Made by a program: the position numbers and the translations under genes
Shown: positions 15,012 through 22,303 of the stretch, in pieces
How positions within the stretch are numbered: position 1 is the stretch's first letter
Layout of the letters: each line of letters begins with the position of its first letter
Source of the DNA: a virus
IMG/VR virus record: IMGVR_UViG_3300044634_004833
Coordinates: 62,001 to 126,000 of that record
Length of the DNA: 64,000 bases
Strand: one strand, 5' to 3'
The notes under the pieces: generated by a model
What the model saw: only the letters and a program-made list of their open reading frames with translations
Told to the model about the DNA's origin: nothing
Databases searched by the model: none

Positions 15012-15239
15012 TTAATTATTCGTTTCTTCTTTAAAATTATATGGGCTGTCGGAATTAATAGCCCAACTATTTAGACTGTCGATAGTCCAGAGAGAGTCTG
15101 TTGAGAAAAAATCCCAAGCCCGGGTGTGGCTTGCGAGGCCAGACCACATGCTCGACCACGAATCTAAAGATCTGCTATTGAATATAGATTCTTTTTTTTC
15201 CCAAATCATTCCTGTGGAAAATACTATGTTTCTTTTCAC
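15012..15239 (-). CDS. Trp/Ser-rich small protein (75 aa)
   Basis: Unusual composition: eight tryptophans, with SLDSWSSMWSGLASHTRAWD and DSLWTIDSLNSWAINSDSP giving a repeating D-S-x-x-W pattern. It starts with GTG and has AAGGAT six bases upstream. It shares SSMWS and a 15-base DNA match (AGACCACATGCTCGA on the plus strand) with the small frame at 16.6-16.8 kb. No known family. It could be an amphipathic membrane-active or binding peptide. It occupies its own slot in the operon, which supports it being real. Confidence 0.5.
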   Translation of the reverse strand: MKRNIVFSTGMIWEKKESIFNSRSLDSWSSMWSGLASHTRAWDFFSTDSLWTIDSLNSWAINSDSPYNFKEETNN

Positions 15240-15264
15240 TTTTGCATCCTTGCAAAAAAATGTG

Positions 15265-15513
15265 TTAGTTTTTAACCTTGTATCCTGCTTTTTTTAAAGT
15301 TCTAAAAACCTTTTCCCAGTCTCCTGCAACTGACAATTCTCGTCCATATTTGTCTTCATATTTAATTTTATATATTTCTGCTTCTGGAAGAACGATTGGC
15401 TCTTCTTGGTCTTTTGGATTAAAGCCAAGAGTATTGGTTAGCAAAGAATCTTCATGAATTTTCACAGCAAACTCCAATTGTTGAATACAGTTTAACTGCT
15501 TGTTTGCTTCCAA
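15265..15513 (-). CDS. Hypothetical protein (82 aa)
   Basis: Unrecognised. LNCIQQLEFAVKIHEDSLLT is helical. The second half (AEIYKIKYEDKYGRELSVAG, then WEKVFRTLKKAGYKVKN) reads as strands followed by a helix, a common small alpha/beta layout. It starts six bases after the stop of the 91-residue gene, so it is probably co-translated. Confidence 0.6.
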   Translation of the reverse strand: MEANKQLNCIQQLEFAVKIHEDSLLTNTLGFNPKDQEEPIVLPEAEIYKIKYEDKYGRELSVAGDWEKVFRTLKKAGYKVKN

Positions 15514-15519
15514 TCAATA

Positions 15520-15795
15520 TTAAATTGGTCTTATAGAAAAATCTGATCTCTTGTAGACAAATTTTTCAGCTTCTTCTTTGTTTTTGAACCTTGGGCTTAA
15601 AGTTTCAAACTTGACATGGCCAAGTCCATCTCTGCAAAGGAGGAAATAAACATATCCCCCCTTTTTGGATGTGCTGAAATTACATGGGAAAAATTTGAAA
15701 GCTCCAACCTCAAAAGGTTTGAATTCAGCTATCTTTTTTTTTCCACTGCTTTTAAACTGATTGTTTATAACCGTTCCAACTTTCTTCTTTGGCAT
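15520..15795 (-). CDS. Basic hypothetical protein (91 aa)
   Basis: Unrecognised. A Lys-rich N-terminus (MPKKKVGTVINNQFKSSGKK) precedes a compact beta-like body (GGYVYFLLCRDGLGHVKFE) and a helix (FKNKEEAEKFVYKRS). The fold may be a small nucleic-acid-binding domain, but this is not shown. It starts eight bases after the sigma-like gene and six bases before the next gene in the operon. Confidence 0.6.
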   Translation of the reverse strand: MPKKKVGTVINNQFKSSGKKKIAEFKPFEVGAFKFFPCNFSTSKKGGYVYFLLCRDGLGHVKFETLSPRFKNKEEAEKFVYKRSDFSIRPI

Positions 15796-15803
15796 AGCAG
15801 CTC

Positions 15804-16565
15804 CTAGTTTAGCAATCCTTCGATTACTTCTCGCACTTCGTGTTTTTCTTTATAGAATTTTTTCAATCGATTTCTGGTATTATAAAACATGAATTTATCT
15901 GTCTCTCCTGTTTCAAGATACCTTTCAATAGATTTTCTTTGTTTTTCAGTAAGATTTGCATCCTGACAAATCTTATCAATAAATTCTTTGATTTCAAACA
16001 ATTCTGATTCAATATTTTTTTCGTCTTCTATTGAAGCAGCAAAAGAACCTTCTTTAGAACCAGATAGTTCTTCATAAGATATAAATTTGTTAAGAGCGAA
16101 CTTTTCTCGAATTCTAGCAATCGCTCTCGGAATTCCAATTTTCAAACCATTGATAGCGTAAGTTGAGAACATTATATCAGGACGCAGATACATCCAAACA
16201 GAATTTCTCAAGCTAAGCAACATTTCAGCATATACTTCTTCTCTTTGATCTTCTGTAAGTTGGTACTTGTTCATCCATGAAAAAATTGCTGGAACAAACT
16301 TAATGATGAGATCATTTTCTACGATTTCACCATAAAACATTTTTGGATAATCTCTTTCAAATGCTTTACCTAGCAAGTTGGCAGCTTCTTTGCGATGTTT
16401 CTTGAAAAATTGCACATAATAAACAACCGTGCCATTTTTACGAATGCCGAAGGCAGATGTAAACATTTTGCGATTTGTTTCATTTATCAAAGCCATAGTG
16501 CGTTGTCGCCATTTCAATAGAATGGCGTTGGATTTGGCTAGTTTCTTGTAATCAATATTATCCAT
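15804..16565 (-). CDS. Sigma-factor-like protein 3
   Basis: 253 residues. TEDQREEVYAEMLLSLRNSV followed by MFSTYAINGLKIGIPRAIAR resembles sigma region 2, as in the other two sigma-like proteins (L/M-x-S/T-Y-A). The C-terminal half contains LTEKQRKSIERYLETGETDK and NRLKKFYKEKHEVREVIEG, compatible with a degenerate region 4. ATG 16565 has AGGAGTG eight bases upstream; the longer frame to 16706 lacks a site and overlaps another frame. It heads the minus-strand operon with PAP2. Sigma identity is likely but region 4 is weak. Confidence 0.6.
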   Translation of the reverse strand: MDNIDYKKLAKSNAILLKWRQRTMALINETNRKMFTSAFGIRKNGTVVYYVQFFKKHRKEAANLLGKAFERDYPKMFYGEIVENDLIIKFVPAIFSWMNKYQLTEDQREEVYAEMLLSLRNSVWMYLRPDIMFSTYAINGLKIGIPRAIARIREKFALNKFISYEELSGSKEGSFAASIEDEKNIESELFEIKEFIDKICQDANLTEKQRKSIERYLETGETDKFMFYNTRNRLKKFYKEKHEVREVIEGLLN

Positions 16566-16839
16566 TGTTTGCACTCCTTGTATTGTTCCTGTTATGTCGA
16601 GACCCTTTAGTACCTTCAAATCCATGAGAAAAGCAATGCCAGCTTTCATTCGAACATTCGAAAGACCACATGCTCGATACATTGCCGTTGTTCTTAAAGT
16701 TTCCATGTCCCGTCGTGGGAATATTAAAGAGAATAGATTGAACAGTTGTTGTGTCTACCCCTCCCAGAAAAGGAATATTTAACCACTTGACATCAAAATG
16801 CCATGATTCAATCCCGGTGCTGTTTATAAACATTATCAT
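16558..16839 (-). CDS. Possible leader ORF, Trp/Ser/Asn-rich (93 aa)
   Basis: The frame has GGAGG about nine bases before its ATG, and its TAA overlaps the start of sigma-like gene 3 (AATGGATAA), a typical coupling arrangement. The sequence is odd: STGIESWHFDVKWLNIPFLG, then NVSSMWSFECSNESWHCFSH and an Arg/Asn tail. It shares SSMWS and 15 identical bases with the Trp/Ser-rich gene at 15.0 kb. It could be a real small protein or a translated attenuating leader. Confidence 0.4.
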   Translation of the reverse strand: MIMFINSTGIESWHFDVKWLNIPFLGGVDTTTVQSILFNIPTTGHGNFKNNGNVSSMWSFECSNESWHCFSHGFEGTKGSRHNRNNTRSANNG

Positions 16840-16880
16840 TTATTTGGCCCTCCATGATTCCTTGAATTCCCCACGCAAAA

Positions 16881-16910
16881 ATAATACGGGGACCGGCTAA
16901 AAATTTTTCC
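16881..16910 (-). promoter_or_regulatory. Candidate promoter for the minus-strand operon
   Basis: Read on the minus strand, CCCCG is followed by TATTAT (16886-16881). GGAAAAATTTTT begins 24 bases upstream of the box, a weak version of the family's upstream element. It would transcribe the 93-residue frame and sigma-like gene 3. Confidence 0.35.
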
Positions 16911-16953
16911 TTTATTTTCGAGTTTTTTATTTTTGACACTAAAATATAATCAT

Positions 16954-17331
16954 ATGGAAGCCAATATAAATTTTGAATCTTTGCCAAAAACAATTGTATG
17001 CGATATTGATGGTTGTATATTTAAACATCAGGGTAGTTTATGTGCTATGATAAATAGTGAGCCAGAATTATTAGATGGTGTTAAAGAAAAGTTTGATGAA
17101 TGGGATAAGAAAGCATATAGAATAGTATTGTTGACAGGCAGAAAAGAAAGTATGAGAGAGATTACCGAAAGCCAATTGCGAAAATTTGGTTTATTCTGGG
17201 ATTTTTTGATCATGGGAGCGACCAGAGGAGAGCGAGTTCTAATTAACGATAAAAAACCTGGAATTGACAACAACACAGCAACTGCCTTTAATTTGACTCG
17301 CAACGAAGGCATGTCATCTTTGAAAATCTAA
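16954..17331 (+). CDS. HAD-superfamily phosphatase-like protein
   Basis: 125 residues. TIVCDIDGCIF near residue 13 is HAD motif I, with both aspartates. LLTGRKES near residue 63 is motif II (T/S). LINDKKPGID near residue 97 contributes the motif III/IV acidic region. It lacks a cap domain, as in small capsule- or sugar-phosphate phosphatases. Placed directly before C-methyltransferase and epimerase genes, it probably dephosphorylates a sugar or intermediate. ATG 16954 is chosen; it has no ribosome site and follows a TATAAT by four bases, so initiation is unclear. Confidence 0.75.
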   Translation: MEANINFESLPKTIVCDIDGCIFKHQGSLCAMINSEPELLDGVKEKFDEWDKKAYRIVLLTGRKESMREITESQLRKFGLFWDFLIMGATRGERVLINDKKPGIDNNTATAFNLTRNEGMSSLKI

Positions 17332-17353
17332 TATAATTTATAAGAAGGCAACT

Positions 17354-18568
17354 ATGAATTACGAAATAAAAAATTGCTTGTGTTGCAATAAAAGCAATTT
17401 GTCTTGTGCTTTGGATTTGAATAAGCAGCCTCTTGCTAATAGCTACAGTCCTGTAGGAACTGAACTAGAAGAATATCCATTGGCTATAAACCTTTGTGAA
17501 GATTGTTTTCATTTACAGCTATCTTTTAGAGTTGATCCAGATCTTATGTTTAGAAATTATTTATATGTAAGTGGAACTACCCAAACTTTAAGAGATTATT
17601 TTGATTGGTTTGCAAATAAAGTCAAGTCAGAATATCCAGAATCTACAAGTGTTTTAGATATTGCTTGCAATGATGGATCGCAACTTAATTCTTTCAAAAA
17701 AATTGGATATAACACTTTTGGAATAGACCCAGCAAGCAATCTTTTAAAGTTAAGTACAGATAGTGGCCATAAAGTTTTATGTGATTATTTTAATTCTAAC
17801 TCAGTTGAAAAAATAAAAACTTTTTATAAAACACCATATATCGATGTAATAACTGCTCAAAATGTATTTGCTCATAATGACAATCCTTATGATTTTCTTC
17901 TTTCGTGCAAAAAGCTAATGCATGAAAAAACAAAGTTGTATATCCAAACTTCACAAGCTACAATGATAGAAAATAATCAATTTGACACAATTTATCATGA
18001 GCATATTAGCTTTTTTAATACAAATTCTATGAAGGCTGTAGTAGAAAGAGCTGGCTTATCTTTAAATAATGTAGAAATAACAAATATACATGGAAATTCT
18101 TATGTCTTTGAAATTGGAAGAAAAAAAGCTGATGGTCAAAATGTACAGAATAGATTAAATCATGAAAATATTCTTGGGCTTTTTGATAAAAATACTTATT
18201 TAAATTACGCTAACTTTTGTAAAAATATTTGCTCAGACTTAAAAAATAAAATAAACGAATTCAGAAATGAAGGCTACAAAGTAGCCGGATACGGCGCAGC
18301 AGCAAAAGGTGTTGTGCTTATAAATTTTGCAAAAATAAATTTGGATTTTGTTGTAGATGATAATCCTTTAAAACACAACTTGTGTATGCCTGGAACTAAT
18401 ACTCTAATACATAGTCCATCATTTTTATCAAACTATTCTAATGATAAATTAGTTTTATTGCCATTAGCTTGGAACTTTTTTGACGAAATAAAACTTAAAG
18501 TTAATAACATATTGGGAGAAAACAAAGCTTCGTTTTTAAAATATTTCCCAAAGGTTGAAGTATGTTAA
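17354..18568 (+). CDS. Sugar C-methyltransferase-like SAM enzyme
   Basis: 404 residues in the three-part layout of TylC3/NovU-type sugar C-methyltransferases. An N-terminal zinc-binding part has CLCCNKSNL near residue 10 and the second cysteines in LCEDCFHLQL. The central SAM domain has VLDIACNDGSQLNSFKKIGY and FGIDPASN. The C-terminal domain has VAGYGAAAKGVVLINF. Such enzymes add methyl groups to carbon of NDP-keto sugars. AGAAGG upstream of the ATG is a good site. It overlaps the epimerase gene by 7 bases. Likely makes a branched or methylated sugar for phage or host glycans. Confidence 0.85.
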   Translation: MNYEIKNCLCCNKSNLSCALDLNKQPLANSYSPVGTELEEYPLAINLCEDCFHLQLSFRVDPDLMFRNYLYVSGTTQTLRDYFDWFANKVKSEYPESTSVLDIACNDGSQLNSFKKIGYNTFGIDPASNLLKLSTDSGHKVLCDYFNSNSVEKIKTFYKTPYIDVITAQNVFAHNDNPYDFLLSCKKLMHEKTKLYIQTSQATMIENNQFDTIYHEHISFFNTNSMKAVVERAGLSLNNVEITNIHGNSYVFEIGRKKADGQNVQNRLNHENILGLFDKNTYLNYANFCKNICSDLKNKINEFRNEGYKVAGYGAAAKGVVLINFAKINLDFVVDDNPLKHNLCMPGTNTLIHSPSFLSNYSNDKLVLLPLAWNFFDEIKLKVNNILGENKASFLKYFPKVEVC

Positions 18569-19452
18569 GAGTTTTATTAATTGGATCAAATGGATATATT
18601 GGTTCAAGATTTTATTCTGATTACAAAAATAAATATTATTTTAACTTAGTTGATAATTGTTTGCATAACAAAGCTTTATTTGAAGATACAATAAATCAAG
18701 ACTTTAAAAGTTTATCAAACTATTTTATTCAAAGTTTCGATGCAGTCGTTCTTCTTGCAGGGCATAGTAGTGTGCCAATGTGTAGAGGGAATTTTTTAAC
18801 ATCTTATAAAAATAATGTAGATAATTTTGTTGATTTAATATCTAAGCTAAATAAAACACAAAAATTTATATATGCTAGCAGTTCAAGTGTTTATGGAGTT
18901 GTAGATAGTCCAGTAGACGAAAATCATTTATGTTTTAAAACATATGAAAATTATGATACACAAAAAATTATAATTGATTTAATAGCAAATCAAATGGATT
19001 TAAATTATTATGGATTAAGATTCGGAACAGTTAATGGTTATTCTCCGCATACTAGAGAAGATATTATGTTAAATGCAATGACAAAGTCAGCATGGGAGAA
19101 AAATGAAGTTAATATTTTTAATCCAAAAACTAAAAGACCAATACTTGCAGTTGGAGATTTAGCAAGAGCAATAGATTGTATTATTCAATCAAAAGATGAT
19201 AATCATGGAATTTATAATCTTGCTTCTTTTAATTCAAATGTTTTATATCTTGGAACAGAAGTGGCTAATTATTTTAATGTTAATATTAAAAACAATGGAG
19301 ATAATGGAAATAAAACTTATGATTTTGCAATTGATTCATCTAAATTTAAAAATACATTTAATTTTGAATTTAGATATGATATAAAAAAGATATTGCAGGA
19401 ACTTGATTTTTATAAGAATGAATTAAAGTGGACAAAATTAAATATTAGTTAA
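18562..19452 (+). CDS. NAD-dependent sugar epimerase/dehydratase (SDR)
   Basis: 296 residues of the extended short-chain dehydrogenase type. MLRVLLIGSNGYIGSRFYSD gives the GxxGxxG nucleotide-binding loop. KFIYASSSSVYGVVDSPVDE supplies the catalytic serine, and YENYDTQK fits YxxxK. Typically acts on UDP-, GDP- or TDP-sugars. It overlaps the preceding methyltransferase by 7 bases and converges with the ribulose-phosphate-epimerase-like gene (15-base overlap). Together with the methyltransferase it would modify a nucleotide sugar. Confidence 0.85.
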   Translation: MLRVLLIGSNGYIGSRFYSDYKNKYYFNLVDNCLHNKALFEDTINQDFKSLSNYFIQSFDAVVLLAGHSSVPMCRGNFLTSYKNNVDNFVDLISKLNKTQKFIYASSSSVYGVVDSPVDENHLCFKTYENYDTQKIIIDLIANQMDLNYYGLRFGTVNGYSPHTREDIMLNAMTKSAWEKNEVNIFNPKTKRPILAVGDLARAIDCIIQSKDDNHGIYNLASFNSNVLYLGTEVANYFNVNIKNNGDNGNKTYDFAIDSSKFKNTFNFEFRYDIKKILQELDFYKNELKWTKLNIS

Positions 19453-20094
19453 TATTGTTTTTATATATTTAATTTTATTTTCTATTGTATCTTCATGTTT
19501 TCTGAAAATTGTACCTGTTCCACACACCAAATTATTTGCTCCAGCTTTTACCATCAAAGGTATTGTTTCTGGTTTTACTCCGCCATCAATTTGAATTTCA
19601 AGATTGGGATTGTGTTTTTTGGCCTCAGAAATTTTATTGTAAATGTTATTATAAAATTTACCTCCTAATATTCCTGGATCTATGGCCATTAAGCAAAGGA
19701 TGTCAATATCTTGAATGATATCTAAAATAAAGTGTATTGGAGTGCTAGGATTTAATGCTATGCCAGCTTTTAATCCCAATTCTTTTATTTTGTGAACAAC
19801 TCTACTAGAATGCTTTGTTGCTTCTTGGTGAAAAACAATATAATCCGCTCCGCTTTTGGCGTAAACATCAATATGTTTTTCAGGATCATCAATCATTAAA
19901 TGAACATCAACTGGCTTTTTAGAAATCTTTTTTAACTCTTGTAATATTTCAGGATACAAACCAAATCTAGGAACAAAAATGCCATCCATAACATCAAAGT
20001 GTATTTGATCTATATTGCCGTTTTCTAAACAATATATGTCATCTTTTAAATTTATAGGATCTGCACATATTAATGATGCTGATAGTTTTGTCAT
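19438..20094 (-). CDS. rpe: Ribulose-phosphate 3-epimerase-like enzyme
   Basis: 218 residues, TIM barrel of the ribulose-phosphate binding family. LSASLICAD at the start, IHFDVMDGIFVPRFG near residue 33, VDVHLMIDDP near 63, GIALNPSTP and IQIDGGVKPETI match Rpe signature segments including the metal-binding H and D residues. It probably epimerises a ketose 5- or 6-phosphate. It lies next to a hexuloisomerase-like SIS gene, so a dedicated sugar-phosphate route for glycan building is likely rather than general pentose metabolism. Confidence 0.85.
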   Translation of the reverse strand: MTKLSASLICADPINLKDDIYCLENGNIDQIHFDVMDGIFVPRFGLYPEILQELKKISKKPVDVHLMIDDPEKHIDVYAKSGADYIVFHQEATKHSSRVVHKIKELGLKAGIALNPSTPIHFILDIIQDIDILCLMAIDPGILGGKFYNNIYNKISEAKKHNPNLEIQIDGGVKPETIPLMVKAGANNLVCGTGTIFRKHEDTIENKIKYIKTILTNI

Positions 20095-20098
20095 AGTT

Positions 20099-20653
20099 TT
20101 ACTCTAGAATACTGTGTGTTTGTTTCATTGATTCTTCTGTAATATTTAGTTTATCCATCATTAATAAAATTAAACTATCAAAAAATAACCACAAGCTTTG
20201 TTCATTTAAAGTTGTCATTGGCTGAATTGATTTTGTTTGATGGTTTCTAATTTTATTTGGGGCTTTAATTTCAATAGCAACGTCTGATAATTTTCCAATT
20301 GTTGATTCTATATTGTTTGTAAATGCAATTATAGTAGCGTTACTACTTTTAGCTATTTTTGCAAGTTCTACAATTGTTTTTGTTTCTCCAGAACCAGAGG
20401 CAACTAAAAACAAGTCCCCTTCGCCAATTCTTGGAACTGTTGTATCCCCTAGATGTGTTGCGTCAAATTTGCAATGGCCTAAGCGCATGCAAAAAGACCT
20501 TATGGCATACCCTACTCTTCCAGCACCACATGTAACTATTTTCTTACTTGAAGAAATATGGTTAATTACTTTTTCTATATTTTCATATTCTGCCAGTAAT
20601 AAAACATTCTCTATTTCATTTAAAACTATTTTTATTTTTTCTTTTATAGACAT
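20099..20653 (-). CDS. SIS-domain sugar isomerase, 6-phospho-3-hexuloisomerase-like
   Basis: 184 residues. The sequence IVTCGAGRVGYAIRSFCMRL continues to GDTTVPRIGEGDLFLVASGS-GET and ends with SIQPMTTLNEQSLWLFFDSL, matching 6-phospho-3-hexuloisomerases (HxlB) segment by segment. Known members convert hexulose-6-phosphate to fructose-6-phosphate. Paired here with an Rpe-like barrel, it could run in the reverse direction to make an unusual ketose phosphate. It starts two bases after the upstream gene. Other SIS isomerases (GmhA, KdsD) fit less well. Confidence 0.75.
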   Translation of the reverse strand: MSIKEKIKIVLNEIENVLLLAEYENIEKVINHISSSKKIVTCGAGRVGYAIRSFCMRLGHCKFDATHLGDTTVPRIGEGDLFLVASGSGETKTIVELAKIAKSSNATIIAFTNNIESTIGKLSDVAIEIKAPNKIRNHQTKSIQPMTTLNEQSLWLFFDSLILLMMDKLNITEESMKQTHSILE

Positions 20654-20655
20654 GT

Positions 20656-21450
20656 TTACCTTCTTTTATTTTTTTCGCATAAATCTTTAAAGTATAAAAC
20701 ACATTTCATTGTATCTTCTAAAACATTCCATTTAAAATGTGTTTTATATTGATTGTAATATACTGTAAAATCATTATTGTTTAAACAAGTAACTAATAGT
20801 CCGCATTCATTTCTTATATAACTCGCAGAAGCTATTTGCCAACAACTTCGTGAGTCTCCATAAAAATCATAAAAATTTGCTATCTTATCCATGTTTTCAC
20901 TAGTTGCAAACCAAAGCACATCTTCAACTCTGGATGGCCCGTAGCATTCTGCATGGGCTCCATATACAAAAGTTTTTTCATCTACTTGACTTAAATCATC
21001 TTTTAAAGATTTAGAACTTGAAAATATTAAATCTGGTCGCATTCTTACAACATAATCGTATTTAAAGTTATTGTCTCTTTCATAATCTTTTTTAAAACTA
21101 TTTACATAGTAGCCAGATTCAAACATTGCAACTACATTTTTATTTAATTGTTTGTTAAACCTTAAGCCGCCTTGTATGTTTTGAATTTGCGTATTATTAA
21201 ATTCTTCTATGACTATTCTTTTGGGGTTATAAATTTCTCTAAAATCGTGAATTGTAGATTGAGAAATGGGGTATTGAGTAAAAGTTTGTCTTTCGCTTGG
21301 CAATCCTATATTATGACTTACTGTATCTATGTCCCATGTGTGGACAAAGAAATCACAGTTCTCTTTAAGATATCCTATATATTCTAAAATATTTTTAGAA
21401 CAGTCTACTCCATCTCGTATTTGTCCATTGAAGCAAATTGCAATTTTCAT
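20656..21450 (-). CDS. Putative glycosyltransferase, paralogue A1
   Basis: 264 residues. MKIAICFNGQIRDG, CDFFVHTWDIDT, GGLRFNKQ, YDYVVRMRPDLIFSSSKSLK and YGAHAECYG form a consistent set shared with the divergent neighbour at 21.5 kb. The R-x-R-P-D-L-x-F motif recurs in viral and capsule-associated transferase-like proteins; sugar transfer is inferred. An exact TATAAATA lies five bases before the ATG, so its transcript may be leaderless. The two copies probably arose by an inverted duplication. Confidence 0.6.
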   Translation of the reverse strand: MKIAICFNGQIRDGVDCSKNILEYIGYLKENCDFFVHTWDIDTVSHNIGLPSERQTFTQYPISQSTIHDFREIYNPKRIVIEEFNNTQIQNIQGGLRFNKQLNKNVVAMFESGYYVNSFKKDYERDNNFKYDYVVRMRPDLIFSSSKSLKDDLSQVDEKTFVYGAHAECYGPSRVEDVLWFATSENMDKIANFYDFYGDSRSCWQIASASYIRNECGLLVTCLNNNDFTVYYNQYKTHFKWNVLEDTMKCVLYFKDLCEKNKRR

Positions 21451-21454
21451 GAAT

Positions 21455-21462
21455 TATTTATA
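21455..21462 (-). promoter_or_regulatory. T4-late-type promoter TATAAATA (minus)
   Basis: Exact box on the minus strand, only five bases from ATG 21450, so the expected start of transcription falls at the start codon. No ribosome site is seen. In this very AT-rich spacer a chance match is possible. Confidence 0.4.
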
Positions 21463-21511
21463 AAATATACTGACTATTTTAATAATATTAACTACTAAAA
21501 AGAAAAAAATT

Positions 21512-22303
21512 ATGAAAATAGCAATATGTTTCAGTGGACAAATAAGGACAGGTTCGGAATGTTCTAGCAATTTTTTAAATTACATTGGAGACTTAATCAC
21601 AGATTGTGATTTTTTCGTGCATACTTGGGATGTTGAAACAATAAGCATGAACCTCCATGTAGACATAGGAAAAGAAACAAACAAACCATTTGTTGTTGAT
21701 AACAGTGTTTTTGAAACTTTTAAAAATATTTATAATCCAAGAAAAATGACAATTGATAAATATGACTCTGTTTTAACCAGAAACGCACCAGGCGGATTAA
21801 GATTTAATCAAAAAACTAATAATTATGTTGTCTCTTTGTTTGAATCTGTTTTTTATGCAAATGAATTAAAAAAACAATATGAAGAAGAAAATAATTTTAA
21901 ATATGATTATGTTGTTCGTTGTAGACCAGATTTAATTTTTTGTAGTTCTAAATCTTTAAAAGATGATATAGAACAAGCAAGAGATAAGCTTTTTTTATAT
22001 GGAGCACATAAACGTTGTTTTGGCGTAGAAAGAGTTGAAGATATATATTGGATAGCTAAAAGCGATGAAATGAATTGTGTATCAAATTTTTATGAATACT
22101 ACGCTAATCCTAACAATTATATCGGAGTAAATAGAGACTGGCAATTTGTTTTGTCTCATTACATTCAAAAAGAATGCAAATGTAATATAAGTTGTTTAAA
22201 AAATAATGAATTTACAGTTTATTATAATCATTATAAAGATTTATTTGGATGGGATACAACAAATGTAGAGGAATGTATCAAAAGGTGTCGTGAGTTACCT
22301 TGA
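21512..22303 (+). CDS. Putative glycosyltransferase, paralogue A2
   Basis: 263 residues, clearly paralogous to the 20.7-21.4 kb gene. Shared segments are MKIAICFSGQIRTG, CDFFVHTWDVET, GGLRFNQK, YDYVVRCRPDLIFCSSKSLK and YGAHKRCFG. The differences (for example an insertion YANPNNYIGVNRDW) suggest different acceptors. Transcribed away from its copy, and converging with the nucleotidyltransferase-kinase gene (26-base overlap). Role as a glycosyltransferase is inferred from the motif and neighbours. Confidence 0.6.
   Translation: MKIAICFSGQIRTGSECSSNFLNYIGDLITDCDFFVHTWDVETISMNLHVDIGKETNKPFVVDNSVFETFKNIYNPRKMTIDKYDSVLTRNAPGGLRFNQKTNNYVVSLFESVFYANELKKQYEEENNFKYDYVVRCRPDLIFCSSKSLKDDIEQARDKLFLYGAHKRCFGVERVEDIYWIAKSDEMNCVSNFYEYYANPNNYIGVNRDWQFVLSHYIQKECKCNISCLKNNEFTVYYNHYKDLFGWDTTNVEECIKRCRELP

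Noticed and set aside
16921-16950. Plus-strand promoter before the HAD gene (AGTTTTTTA, then TATAAT at 16945)
   Set aside because: Phasing fits the family, but the start codon lies only four bases after the -10 box, before the expected transcription start, and there is no C-tract.
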